Below are positions 17,077 through 23,982 of a stretch of DNA of 42,696 nt, in pieces. The position numbers and the translations under genes are program-made. The stretch is from Opitutaceae bacterium (GTDB lineage: Bacteria > Verrucomicrobiota > Verrucomicrobiia > Opitutales > Opitutaceae), in NCBI GenBank assembly GCA_028284235.1, contig JANQSC010000064.1:1-42696 (forward strand). The letters are read 5' to 3'. The notes under the pieces are model-generated. The model was not told the DNA's origin and did no database searches. It saw nothing but the letters and a program-made list of their open reading frames with translations. Numbering within the stretch: position 1 is the first letter of the stretch; every line of letters starts with the position of its first letter.

Positions 17077-18156
17077 TCAGCCCCGAGCCACGTCCGCGAT
17101 CTCCTGGGCTTTCAAGGAAAGCTCCGCCGCTTTAAACGCGTGCTCCTGAGTCATCGCGTTCTCGGCGCGATTGACCATGTCCAGCACCAGTTCGCCGAAA
17201 AACGGAAAGGCCTGCGGGCCCTCGAAACGCGTCTCCGTCTCCTCCTCGTGATTGACGAGAAAGACGCTCGGGACGCTGTCGGGGCGCCCAATATCCAAAT
17301 ACTTCCGCACTTCCACGTAGCCTTCCGTTCCGAGGACAAAAAGCCGGCCATCGCCCCAGGCGCGGGCGGCGTCCGGAGTGAACCAGTCAATGCGGCAGTA
17401 GCAGGAAGCGCCATTGTCCATGGTGAGCGAGGTTTCCCCGAAATCCTCCAACTCCGGCTTGTCCGGATTGTTGAAATTCTCGACCCGCGAGTAGTTGATC
17501 GTCGCGTCCTTAGCTCCGGTAACGTGCAAAAGCTGCTCGAACTGGTGGCTTCCGATATCGGTCAAAATTCCCCCGTACTTCTCCTTCTCGAAAAACCAGT
17601 CGGGGCGAGCGTCCTTGCTCAAACGATGCGGGGCCATCACCATCACCTGCAATACGCGCCCGATCTTCCCGCTCCGGCACAATTCGCCTGCGTAGTAGGT
17701 CGGCGCGTTGTGCAGCCGCTCGCTGAAATAGACCATGTACTTTTGGCCGGTGCGCTGCGTCGCCTCCCGAGCGGACTCCAGTTGGGCCAGCGAGGTAAAC
17801 GGGGCTTTGTCGGTGAAGTAGTCTTTGCCCGCCTCCATGACTTTGAGACCCAGCTCGCAGCGCTTGTACGGAATGGCCGCCGCCGCGACGCAACGAATAG
17901 CGTCGTCTTTCAAGATCGCGTCGAGCGAATCCACGATTTGGGCATGCGGGAACTTCTCCTGAAACGCCTGCGCTTTCTCCGCGTTCGGCTCGTAGATGGA
18001 TTTCAAGCGCGCTCCCGTGTTTTCCAGCGCGGTCGCCATGCCGTCGATGTGGGCGTGGTCCAAGGCGGCGACGCCAAATTCGAAGGAGCCAGGCTCGACG
18101 ACTTGGATCGTCTTGCCGCCCGGGTTGTAGGACATTCCGTCAGATGCAGTACTCAT
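17077..18156 (-). CDS. Gfo/Idh/MocA family oxidoreductase (1)
   Basis: This 359-residue NAD(P)-dependent dehydrogenase-like protein has an N-terminal Rossmann region (FGVAALDHAHIDGMATAL, about 27-44, an atypical nucleotide loop), DAILKDDAIRCVAAAAIPYKR, the EAGKDYFTDKAPF segment that carries the family's catalytic-type Lys, then the alpha/beta C-terminal domain with GGILTDIGSHQFEQLL. Such enzymes oxidise or reduce sugars, inositols or related polyols; the substrate is unknown. No signal peptide is seen. It stands alone, 147 nt from the amt start, with a 442-nt non-coding stretch upstream. GXGXXG is not standard here, so cofactor preference is uncertain. Confidence 0.88.
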   Translation of the reverse strand: MSTASDGMSYNPGGKTIQVVEPGSFEFGVAALDHAHIDGMATALENTGARLKSIYEPNAEKAQAFQEKFPHAQIVDSLDAILKDDAIRCVAAAAIPYKRCELGLKVMEAGKDYFTDKAPFTSLAQLESAREATQRTGQKYMVYFSERLHNAPTYYAGELCRSGKIGRVLQVMVMAPHRLSKDARPDWFFEKEKYGGILTDIGSHQFEQLLHVTGAKDATINYSRVENFNNPDKPELEDFGETSLTMDNGASCYCRIDWFTPDAARAWGDGRLFVLGTEGYVEVRKYLDIGRPDSVPSVFLVNHEEETETRFEGPQAFPFFGELVLDMVNRAENAMTQEHAFKAAELSLKAQEIADVARG

Positions 18157-18579
18157 AATGGGTTTTCCAATCGTTAAAGGCGCGTCATTCGAGGCGAGTC
18201 AAAAAGGAACGGCCCGCCCGTGCCATTGCAACGCGAATTTGCATAGAGAGAAAGAAAGTCCAGAAATGGCGGTTTGGCAGTCGACCTCCAATCGCTCCAA
18301 CCCCTCGATAGTAGTTCGATCTAGGACTCTTTGCGTCACTCCCCTTTCTCCCCGCGCGGTCCTCCTTCAAGGGAGCGCGTCCCGCCCTATCCCGATAAGC
18401 TCTATCGCTCATACCCCCTTAGGAATCGCTGGGAAAAACCTTCCCGAACAGCCATTTTTTCGCTCGCTGGATCTATCCTTCCGACGCCGAAATGCGGTAC
18501 AATAATGCACTGTCGAACAGGTGGGTTCGGCCGAGAGCTCTTGATTGTATCCGCAACGTGACTACGGCTAACTCCCGCA
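18157..18579. other. Long intergenic stretch without a supported gene
   Basis: Open frames here are short, lack any recognisable protein and run through G/C-skewed sequence. A GC-rich imperfect palindrome lies around 18353-18383 and a small CGATA/TATCG hairpin at about 18400-18414. A TACAAT at 18493-18499 could be a -10 box for the downstream gene, but no -35 was found. Nothing else is visible. Confidence 0.5.
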
Positions 18580-18598
18580 ATCGACAGAAACTGTCGAT
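18580..18598. repeat. Perfect hairpin abutting a start codon
   Basis: Eight-base arms ATCGACAG and CTGTCGAT flank an AAA loop with no mismatch. The last base is immediately before the ATG at 18599. It occupies the position of a ribosome-binding site and could be an RNA hairpin or a dyad operator. Confidence 0.65.
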
Positions 18599-19270
18599 AT
18601 GCCTAGCCCATTTGCAGAACCGGAGAAGGAAAAGAAGAAGGGAAAACTCGCCCTGGGAGGCGGAGGCGTGGGCACTTTGCTCAGCCACGAGCCGAAGCAA
18701 AACGCCGTGGTCATCGGAAAAACGCTCGTCGAGCTCTCCTCCGAACTGGAGTCTCATGAGGACGAGGGAATCGAGCCCGACGCCCTCAAGCAGCATCAAA
18801 TCGCCAATATCCAGTACGTCGACCAGGCGAATCTGGAAAAAGTCTCCTGCCATCACGCCATAAAGAAGTGGGCCTTCGAACGACTGCCCGGCTTGAAGAT
18901 TCCTTACGAGGTGAAGAACCGGTTGAAACCGGCCGACATCGAGGAGAACGCCGATCGACGGGCAACTCTGAAACTGCTGGATTTGGCCGAGGATTTTCTA
19001 CAAATTTCAAGCTTCTGCCGCGATCTGCAGGGCATGCAAATCGAGATGTCGCCGCACGCGGCCGGAATGGAGTTCCTTTTTGAATACATGGGGAATTGCG
19101 ATCGGGCGGAGATGCGAACGGTCGAGGACAAAGGGCTCAACTTGCTTTTCAAAAAATTCTCGCGCGAGAACAGCATGCGTCTGCGGGCGAATATCTCGGA
19201 CGAGTTCGTCGAAATGCAGATCGTAGTGTTTCGCAAGTCCCTACGGCTCGGAATGAGCCCGGTCGATTAA
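18599..19270 (+). CDS. Uncharacterised cytoplasmic protein
   Basis: I do not recognise this 223-residue protein. It starts with a lysine-rich tract (PEKEKKKGKL) and a glycine run (LALGGGGVG), followed by a mixed helical, charged middle and a C-terminal part rich in predicted beta/helix alternation (MSPHAAGMEFLFEYMG, then NISDEFVEMQIVVFRKSLRL). No signal peptide or membrane segment is seen. Coding character is good and the frame is open over its full length with no competing ORF. It stands alone: a perfect hairpin abuts the ATG, and a hexamer-type inverted repeat follows the stop. It converges with the small membrane protein gene. Confidence 0.7.
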   Translation: MPSPFAEPEKEKKKGKLALGGGGVGTLLSHEPKQNAVVIGKTLVELSSELESHEDEGIEPDALKQHQIANIQYVDQANLEKVSCHHAIKKWAFERLPGLKIPYEVKNRLKPADIEENADRRATLKLLDLAEDFLQISSFCRDLQGMQIEMSPHAAGMEFLFEYMGNCDRAEMRTVEDKGLNLLFKKFSRENSMRLRANISDEFVEMQIVVFRKSLRLGMSPVD

Positions 19271-19274
19271 GACA

Positions 19275-19360
19275 TCATAATCCTAATCATACTCCTAATC
19301 CTAATCACCCCCGACTCCCTTCTCGTGGGATTAAGATTACGATTAGGAGTAGGATTATGA
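19275..19360. repeat. Inverted array of AATCCT-type hexamers, copy 1
   Basis: The left arm 19275-19306 is built of 6-bp steps (TAATCC, TAATCA, TACTCC and similar). The right arm 19329-19360 is its reverse complement with five mismatches in 32. The spacer is 22 nt. It lies between convergent genes. A second, independent copy is at 41873-41972. Confidence 0.8.
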
Positions 19361-19369
19361 GAGGAGAAC

Positions 19370-19735
19370 CTATCGTTGCGAGCCTTTGGCCGACGAGCTC
19401 GACTCGGGGATTTTCGAGTGGAGCACTTCCCGCCAAACGGCCTGCATCACCCAAAGTCCGAAAACACACGGGAGCACGGTGATTAGCACGCTGGTGAACA
19501 CACTGCTGTGCAACGTCTCCAGAACGGCCGGAATCAGCATGAAACCTGCGAAACGGTAACACCACTTCTGCTTGGCGAGCAACCGCTCCCGAGAACCGGG
19601 AATTTCGGCGTAGCTCGCGTCCGGTTTCGCCCGACGGGCCACGTGCTTGAAATATCGACCGTAGAAGCAAGCGTACACCACCCACAGCCCTCCCCAGAGC
19701 CATCCGCCGGTCAATATTGTCGCTTCTTGGTCCAC
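19370..19735 (-). CDS. Small integral membrane protein, uncharacterised
   Basis: This 121-residue protein has about three hydrophobic segments: WLWGGLWVVYACFYGRYF near the N terminus, YRFAGFMLIPAVLETL in the middle, and VLITVLPCVFGLWVMQAV toward the C terminus. A basic loop (HVARRAKPDASYAEIPGSRERL) lies between the first two. The C-terminal tail is Ser-rich. No family is recognised and the function is unknown. It is divergent from pyrE and convergent with the previous gene. A plausible promoter lies directly upstream. Confidence 0.65.
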   Translation of the reverse strand: MDQEATILTGGWLWGGLWVVYACFYGRYFKHVARRAKPDASYAEIPGSRERLLAKQKWCYRFAGFMLIPAVLETLHSSVFTSVLITVLPCVFGLWVMQAVWREVLHSKIPESSSSAKGSQR

Positions 19736-19755
19736 AGTTTACTCGTTTGATATAC

Positions 19756-19783
19756 AGTATAGACAGGCAGTTCTGGGCTGCAA
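19756..19783 (-). promoter_or_regulatory. Candidate sigma70-type promoter for the small membrane protein
   Basis: On the minus strand, TTGCAG (complement of 19778-19783) and TATACT (complement of 19756-19761, 5 of 6 to TATAAT) are separated by 16 nt. The -10 box ends 20 nt before the start codon at 19735. The -35 match is weak. Confidence 0.35.
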
Positions 19784-19910
19784 GTCCTTGCCTAATTTAT
19801 CGGCATGAACCGTTAGTACCTGAGAATTCGCCGGAGTTCCCTAGGGAGGCGCAATCCGCGACGCACAATTTCCTCGATTCTTTCAACTCGGTCGGCAACG
19901 TTCTCGGGCA

Positions 19911-20480
19911 ATGCAATCTACGAAAGAGGAAGTTCTAGGTATTTTCCGGTCCACGCAGGCCCTGCTTCAGGGCCATTTCATCCTACGCTCGGGACTGCGC
20001 AGCGAGTATTTTTTCCAGTGCGCTCAGGTTTGCCAGCACATGGCAGAGGTCACCCGCTTGATCGAGCTCCTCAAGCCTCAGCTCGAAGCGCTCGATTTTA
20101 AAACTGTCCTCGCGCCCGCAATGGGCGGTCTCGTCGTTGGACAAGAAGTCGCCCGCCAGTTCGGAGCCCGCTATATTTTCGTGGAAAAAGAGAACGACAA
20201 GCTCGTCCTTCGACGCGGCTTCAAAATCGAGCCGGACGAGCCCATCCTTATCGTCGAAGACGTCGTCACGCGCGGCGGTCGCGCTCAGGAAGCGATCGAT
20301 ATCGTGCGGGAGGAAGGCGGCAAGGTCGCCGCACTCGCCGTTTTGGTCGACCGCAGTCAGGGCAACGCTTCCTTCGACTGCCCGTTCGTTTCCCTTCTCG
20401 AGATGGGCTTCCCCACCTTCGACCCCGACAACCTGCCCGACCACCTCAAGGACATTCCCGCCATAAAACCCGGCAGCTAA
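19911..20480 (+). CDS. pyrE: Orotate phosphoribosyltransferase
   Basis: PyrE joins orotate to PRPP to give OMP in pyrimidine synthesis. The 189-residue protein is of family length. It shows FILRSGLRSEYFFQCAQ near the N terminus (orotate/dimer region), LAPAMGGLVVGQEVARQ, VEKENDKLVLRRGF (the flexible loop with conserved Lys/Arg), and the PRPP-binding motif ILIVEDVVTRGG (112-123). The ATG at 19911 fits the family. It has no operon partners and converges with the next oxidoreductase gene with only 11 nt between stop codons. Confidence 0.95.
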   Translation: MQSTKEEVLGIFRSTQALLQGHFILRSGLRSEYFFQCAQVCQHMAEVTRLIELLKPQLEALDFKTVLAPAMGGLVVGQEVARQFGARYIFVEKENDKLVLRRGFKIEPDEPILIVEDVVTRGGRAQEAIDIVREEGGKVAALAVLVDRSQGNASFDCPFVSLLEMGFPTFDPDNLPDHLKDIPAIKPGS

Positions 20481-20491
20481 GTCCCTTCGAT

Positions 20492-21538
20492 TCAGGCAAG
20501 ATCGACCCAACGCCCGCCCGAGTCGAACGACTCCCGAGCAGCGTCGGTGAAACGCATGTAGTTCACTCCGTCCTCGAAGGAAGTCAGCCGGACTGGCGCG
20601 CCGTCGCGAATGCTGGCGACGAAGTCCGCCTCGACATTCCAGTCCGAAACATCCTCCGGCCGCGGCTCAACCGCCACTTCCGGGCCTCCGAGCGGCGCGT
20701 GATAGAGCTGACCCGCCTTTAAATCCAATCGAAGCGTCCCCTTCGAACCGCTAATCGCGTATTCGTCCCGGCCGCTCCCGGACTCCACACCGCTCATCAA
20801 TCCCGTCAATTGCAGGCCATCCTCGTAGTCGGCCATGTAGGTGATCGTTTCCGGGATTTCCACCCGCCGCGTCGATCCGGATTCCGTATCGCTGCGCTCT
20901 CCCGTGAAAATACGCCCGTGGGCCCACACGCGACGCGGCTCCCGCTGAAGCCATCGCTGGACCACCTCGTAGTAGATTCCCAACATGAGCGTGTTGTTGC
21001 CGCTGTACTCGATCGACTGGCGCCAGTTGATCGGAGCGGACGCGTCCACATTCATCGGCAAGGTCTTGATGACGCTAATCTCGCGCAACGCGCCCAGAGC
21101 CTCGGACTGCAGCAAAGCCGCGATCGTCGCGTCCCATTTCAACGTAAACGGAGACGGCACGATTTGAGCCACCCGGTCCGGCCGCTCTCGGGACGCCGCG
21201 AGCATCGCCTCGCCTTCAGCGGCGTTCATCGCCATGCGGGCCTCTGTCAGCACATGTTTCCCCGCCTTCAGCGCGGCGATAGTGATCGGGGCGTGCAGGT
21301 AGGGCCAAGTTCCAATGCAAATCGCATCAATGGCGTCGTCCGCCACGACTTCCTCCCAACTGCGAGCAATTCGTTCGATTCCGAACGCGTCCGCGGCTGC
21401 CCTCGAAGACGCTTCGGTCCGGTTGCAAACGACATCCACGCTCACGCCCTCGATGGCTTGCAAACCCGGAATGTGCTTCAGTTTCGTATTGGCTCCCGCG
21501 CCTACGACGCCCACTCGGATCCGATTCGACTCGCTCAT
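20492..21538 (-). CDS. Gfo/Idh/MocA family oxidoreductase (2)
   Basis: This 348-residue protein has a canonical Rossmann loop right after the start (RIRVGVVGAGANTKLKHIPGL), the DAICIGTWPYLHAPITIAALKAGKHVLTE-type segment, and a C-terminal dehydrogenase domain. In the EKP position this protein reads TEAR, so the catalytic Lys of the usual EKP motif is not present in its normal place. Activity may therefore differ from that of classic dehydrogenases. The ATG at 21538 (MSESNRIRVG) is preferred to an upstream start that adds 12 basic residues. The substrate is unknown. It lies 10 nt after the lipoprotein gene, so it may be the last gene of the yajC-secDF-recJ run. Confidence 0.88.
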   Translation of the reverse strand: MSESNRIRVGVVGAGANTKLKHIPGLQAIEGVSVDVVCNRTEASSRAAADAFGIERIARSWEEVVADDAIDAICIGTWPYLHAPITIAALKAGKHVLTEARMAMNAAEGEAMLAASRERPDRVAQIVPSPFTLKWDATIAALLQSEALGALREISVIKTLPMNVDASAPINWRQSIEYSGNNTLMLGIYYEVVQRWLQREPRRVWAHGRIFTGERSDTESGSTRRVEIPETITYMADYEDGLQLTGLMSGVESGSGRDEYAISGSKGTLRLDLKAGQLYHAPLGGPEVAVEPRPEDVSDWNVEADFVASIRDGAPVRLTSFEDGVNYMRFTDAARESFDSGGRWVDLA

Positions 21539-21548
21539 TCCAATAGCG

Positions 21549-22271
21549 CTAGGGCGCCGTTTCTTCGCTGGCAATCCTAGAACGAATCAGCGAGCGATCC
21601 GCCCGATCGCCGCGCTGCGCCGTCAGCAGCTCCCAAACCAAGTCCCGATTCCTGTACTCGTCCGACAAATACGGTTCAAGTTGTTGATCGAATTGGTCCC
21701 GAAAAAACTGGGTCAACTCGATCTTCCAACCGTTTTCCCGGGCAAAACGCAAACTGAGTCCAGTCGGCGTTCCCTGGCGATACAATCGCCCCGCAGTCAC
21801 CCCATTCACGGAATCCACCTCGCCGAGCGACACTCTAAAAAACGCGTCTTCCAACAAGTCGAGCGCGTATCCGCTGACCGCGTCCACGGCGTGTTCCGAG
21901 CGCAGCAGCGCGTCCCAATCCAGCCAGTCCTGCAGTTCCAACTCAGTCAGATTCATTCGGACACTCAGAACCATGTAGCGGTCGAAGGCCGAGAGCGCTT
22001 TCATCGACTCCGCGTCGCCGCGGACGATCCACGGCTGAATTCCGCGAAAATAGTCAAGTGTGTTCCGCGACACCAATCCATCGAAACGATGGGCCTCGCT
22101 CGCCTTCAAAGCCGATTCAAATTGCCGAAAAACCGCCTCGGGCGACTGCGTTGGTCCACCACAACCGGCGACCCAAAGGGCGCTCGCCGCGATTCCCGCG
22201 ACCCAACCGCGCGCCCTACTGAGCCGGCCGCCAATCGACGAGTTCGATCTGGAGTATCTTCTGGTTGCCAT
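21549..22271 (-). CDS. Predicted lipoprotein downstream of recJ
   Basis: This is a 240-residue protein if started at the ATG at 22271. A basic N terminus is followed by a hydrophobic stretch WVAGIAASALWVAGC ending in a lipobox (VAGC, Cys about 37). Lipidation and export are therefore likely. The mature part (APEAVFRQFESALKASE-like spacing, then helical segments) is not recognised; it resembles generic DUF-type envelope proteins. The start is uncertain: this ATG overlaps the 3' end of recJ by 56 nt, and no Met is available closer to the lipobox. It sits in the yajC-secDF-recJ gene run. Confidence 0.65.
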   Translation of the reverse strand: MATRRYSRSNSSIGGRLSRARGWVAGIAASALWVAGCGGPTQSPEAVFRQFESALKASEAHRFDGLVSRNTLDYFRGIQPWIVRGDAESMKALSAFDRYMVLSVRMNLTELELQDWLDWDALLRSEHAVDAVSGYALDLLEDAFFRVSLGEVDSVNGVTAGRLYRQGTPTGLSLRFARENGWKIELTQFFRDQFDQQLEPYLSDEYRNRDLVWELLTAQRGDRADRSLIRSRIASEETAP

Positions 22272-23982
22272 AGGAGTTCCACGCCAACCGATAGGCGATA
22301 TCGACCGGTGTATTGACTTCAGGGATACGTTTGGCCATTTTCCAGGCGACGCCATTGATCAGACGTCCCGTTTGGTCGATCAGATTGAACCGGAAGTGAT
22401 CCTCTTTGAACACTTTCGGCCGCTGTCTAAACACGACCCGCCTCGTCGCGAAGAGCGGTTCTTGATTTTCCTGTCCGAAGGGCTGGAGAAACGCCAACTC
22501 TTCCATGAAGTTGGAGTTGACTTCCTCAAGCTCGAGAAAGGTAGAAATCTCGATCACCCGCTCGAATTGCTGGCTCTCCGCGAACTCCGCAACCGCTTTC
22601 TGAAAATAGTCCCGAAACGCGTCGACACGGTCGATTTTCAAGTTAATTCCGACCGCCATCGGATGCCCTCCCCAACTTTCCAAATGGTCCGAAAAGCCGC
22701 TCAAAACCGTTACCAAGTTGATGCCTTCGACGCTCCGACCCGACCCCTTGGCCAGTTCCCCTTCTTTTCCCAAAACGATACAGGGGCGGTCAAACGCCCG
22801 AGTCAGTCGGCTCGCCACGATACCGACGACACCCGGGTGCCAGTTTTCGCCGTACACCACCAAGCCACTGTGGGAAAGCTGATCCTTCTCAACCTGAGCC
22901 ATCGCGTCCTCGACAATTTTCTTCTCGATCTCCTGTCGCTCGCGATTGAATGAATCCAGGCGCAGCGAGGTCTCCATACAGAACGCTTGATCCGAACTGA
23001 GAAGAAGCTCAACCGCCATTGAAGCGTCGGCCAGGCGACCGCTCGCGTTGATGCGCGGGCCGATCTTGAACGAAATGTCCACCGGTCGAACTCCGTGGCT
23101 GGCCGTCATTCCCGACACGCGCATCAGACTCAGCAATCCCTCGCGCTTAGTTCGACGGAGAGCGTTCAGCCCGATGCGAGTGAATATTCGGTTCTCGCTC
23201 GTCAGCGGCACCAAATCCGCAATCGTCCCCATGGCTACCAGATCCAGGTACTCGCGCAAGACGATGTTGAAGGCCCGGGAATCCTGGTCTCTCCGCTTCA
23301 ACTTCAAAATGCCGTACGCGAGTTTGAATACAAGCGCCACCGTACAGAAATTCAACGCGTCCGAATCGCCGGTTTCGTTCACATGCGGATTTACTAGCAA
23401 AGCTTCTTCCGGCAGAGAACGCTTGCTTTGATGGTGATCGACGATGAGCAGATCGCAACCTCGCGAAAGGATGTAGTCGGCCTCCTCCACAGAATTCGTC
23501 CCGCAGTCCAAAGCGATAAAGAGATCCGCCTGGCCATCGCAGTCCAATGCCCGCTCCGCCGCCTTTTGGCTCAGTCCGTATCCTTCTTCCAAGCGCAAGG
23601 GAACAATGTATTTAGGAAACGTATCGAACTTTTGGAGAATATCTACCAGCAGCGTAGTCGCGGTGACACCGTCCACATCGTAGTCGCCGCAAATCACGAT
23701 TTGCTGATTCTGATCGATCGCCTGGCAGACGCGTTGAGCCGCTTCTTGAAGGTTGTGGATCTCGAACGGGTCCGCCACTTCCTTCAATTGGGGATGAAGG
23801 AACCGGCGGGCCGTTTCGACTTCGAGCAGCCCGGTCCGTGCGACCAGCTCGGCGATCGACCGGCTTAAGTGGAGTTGTTTCCGAAACGAACCTACAAGAT
23901 CAGCAGGAGGAGGATTGTATTCCCAAAGGGCCAAGGCGGAGTCTAGCTTCCTTCCTTGGCCTCTTTCGCCCCGGCTTGCCAC
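22216..23982 (-). CDS. recJ: Single-stranded-DNA-specific 5'-3' exonuclease RecJ
   Basis: RecJ degrades single-stranded DNA 5' to 3' during recombination and base-excision or mismatch repair. The 588-residue protein has the DHH-family motifs: GDYDVDG (99-105), LDCGT (159-163), VDHH (181-184), then the DHHA1 domain with HPGVVGIVASRL, GSGRSVEG and ESWGGHPMAVG, and a C-terminal OB-fold region. All metal-binding motifs are present. The open frame starts with GTG at 23982, overlapping the secDF stop by 40 nt. A TTG at 23934 (just before LALWEYNPP) is an alternative start after the secDF stop. It is followed by the lipoprotein gene. Confidence 0.95.
   Translation of the reverse strand: MASRGERGQGRKLDSALALWEYNPPPADLVGSFRKQLHLSRSIAELVARTGLLEVETARRFLHPQLKEVADPFEIHNLQEAAQRVCQAIDQNQQIVICGDYDVDGVTATTLLVDILQKFDTFPKYIVPLRLEEGYGLSQKAAERALDCDGQADLFIALDCGTNSVEEADYILSRGCDLLIVDHHQSKRSLPEEALLVNPHVNETGDSDALNFCTVALVFKLAYGILKLKRRDQDSRAFNIVLREYLDLVAMGTIADLVPLTSENRIFTRIGLNALRRTKREGLLSLMRVSGMTASHGVRPVDISFKIGPRINASGRLADASMAVELLLSSDQAFCMETSLRLDSFNRERQEIEKKIVEDAMAQVEKDQLSHSGLVVYGENWHPGVVGIVASRLTRAFDRPCIVLGKEGELAKGSGRSVEGINLVTVLSGFSDHLESWGGHPMAVGINLKIDRVDAFRDYFQKAVAEFAESQQFERVIEISTFLELEEVNSNFMEELAFLQPFGQENQEPLFATRRVVFRQRPKVFKEDHFRFNLIDQTGRLINGVAWKMAKRIPEVNTPVDIAYRLAWNSYGNQKILQIELVDWRPAQ

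Noticed and set aside
16924-18177. 417-residue rightward open frame opposite the first Gfo/Idh/MocA gene
   Set aside because: The leftward frame encodes a clear oxidoreductase. The rightward one has no family resemblance and mirrors its codons.
18507-18525. CGAAC/GTTCG dyad resembling a LexA box
   Set aside because: The spacer is 6 nt instead of 4, and the downstream gene has no evident SOS role.
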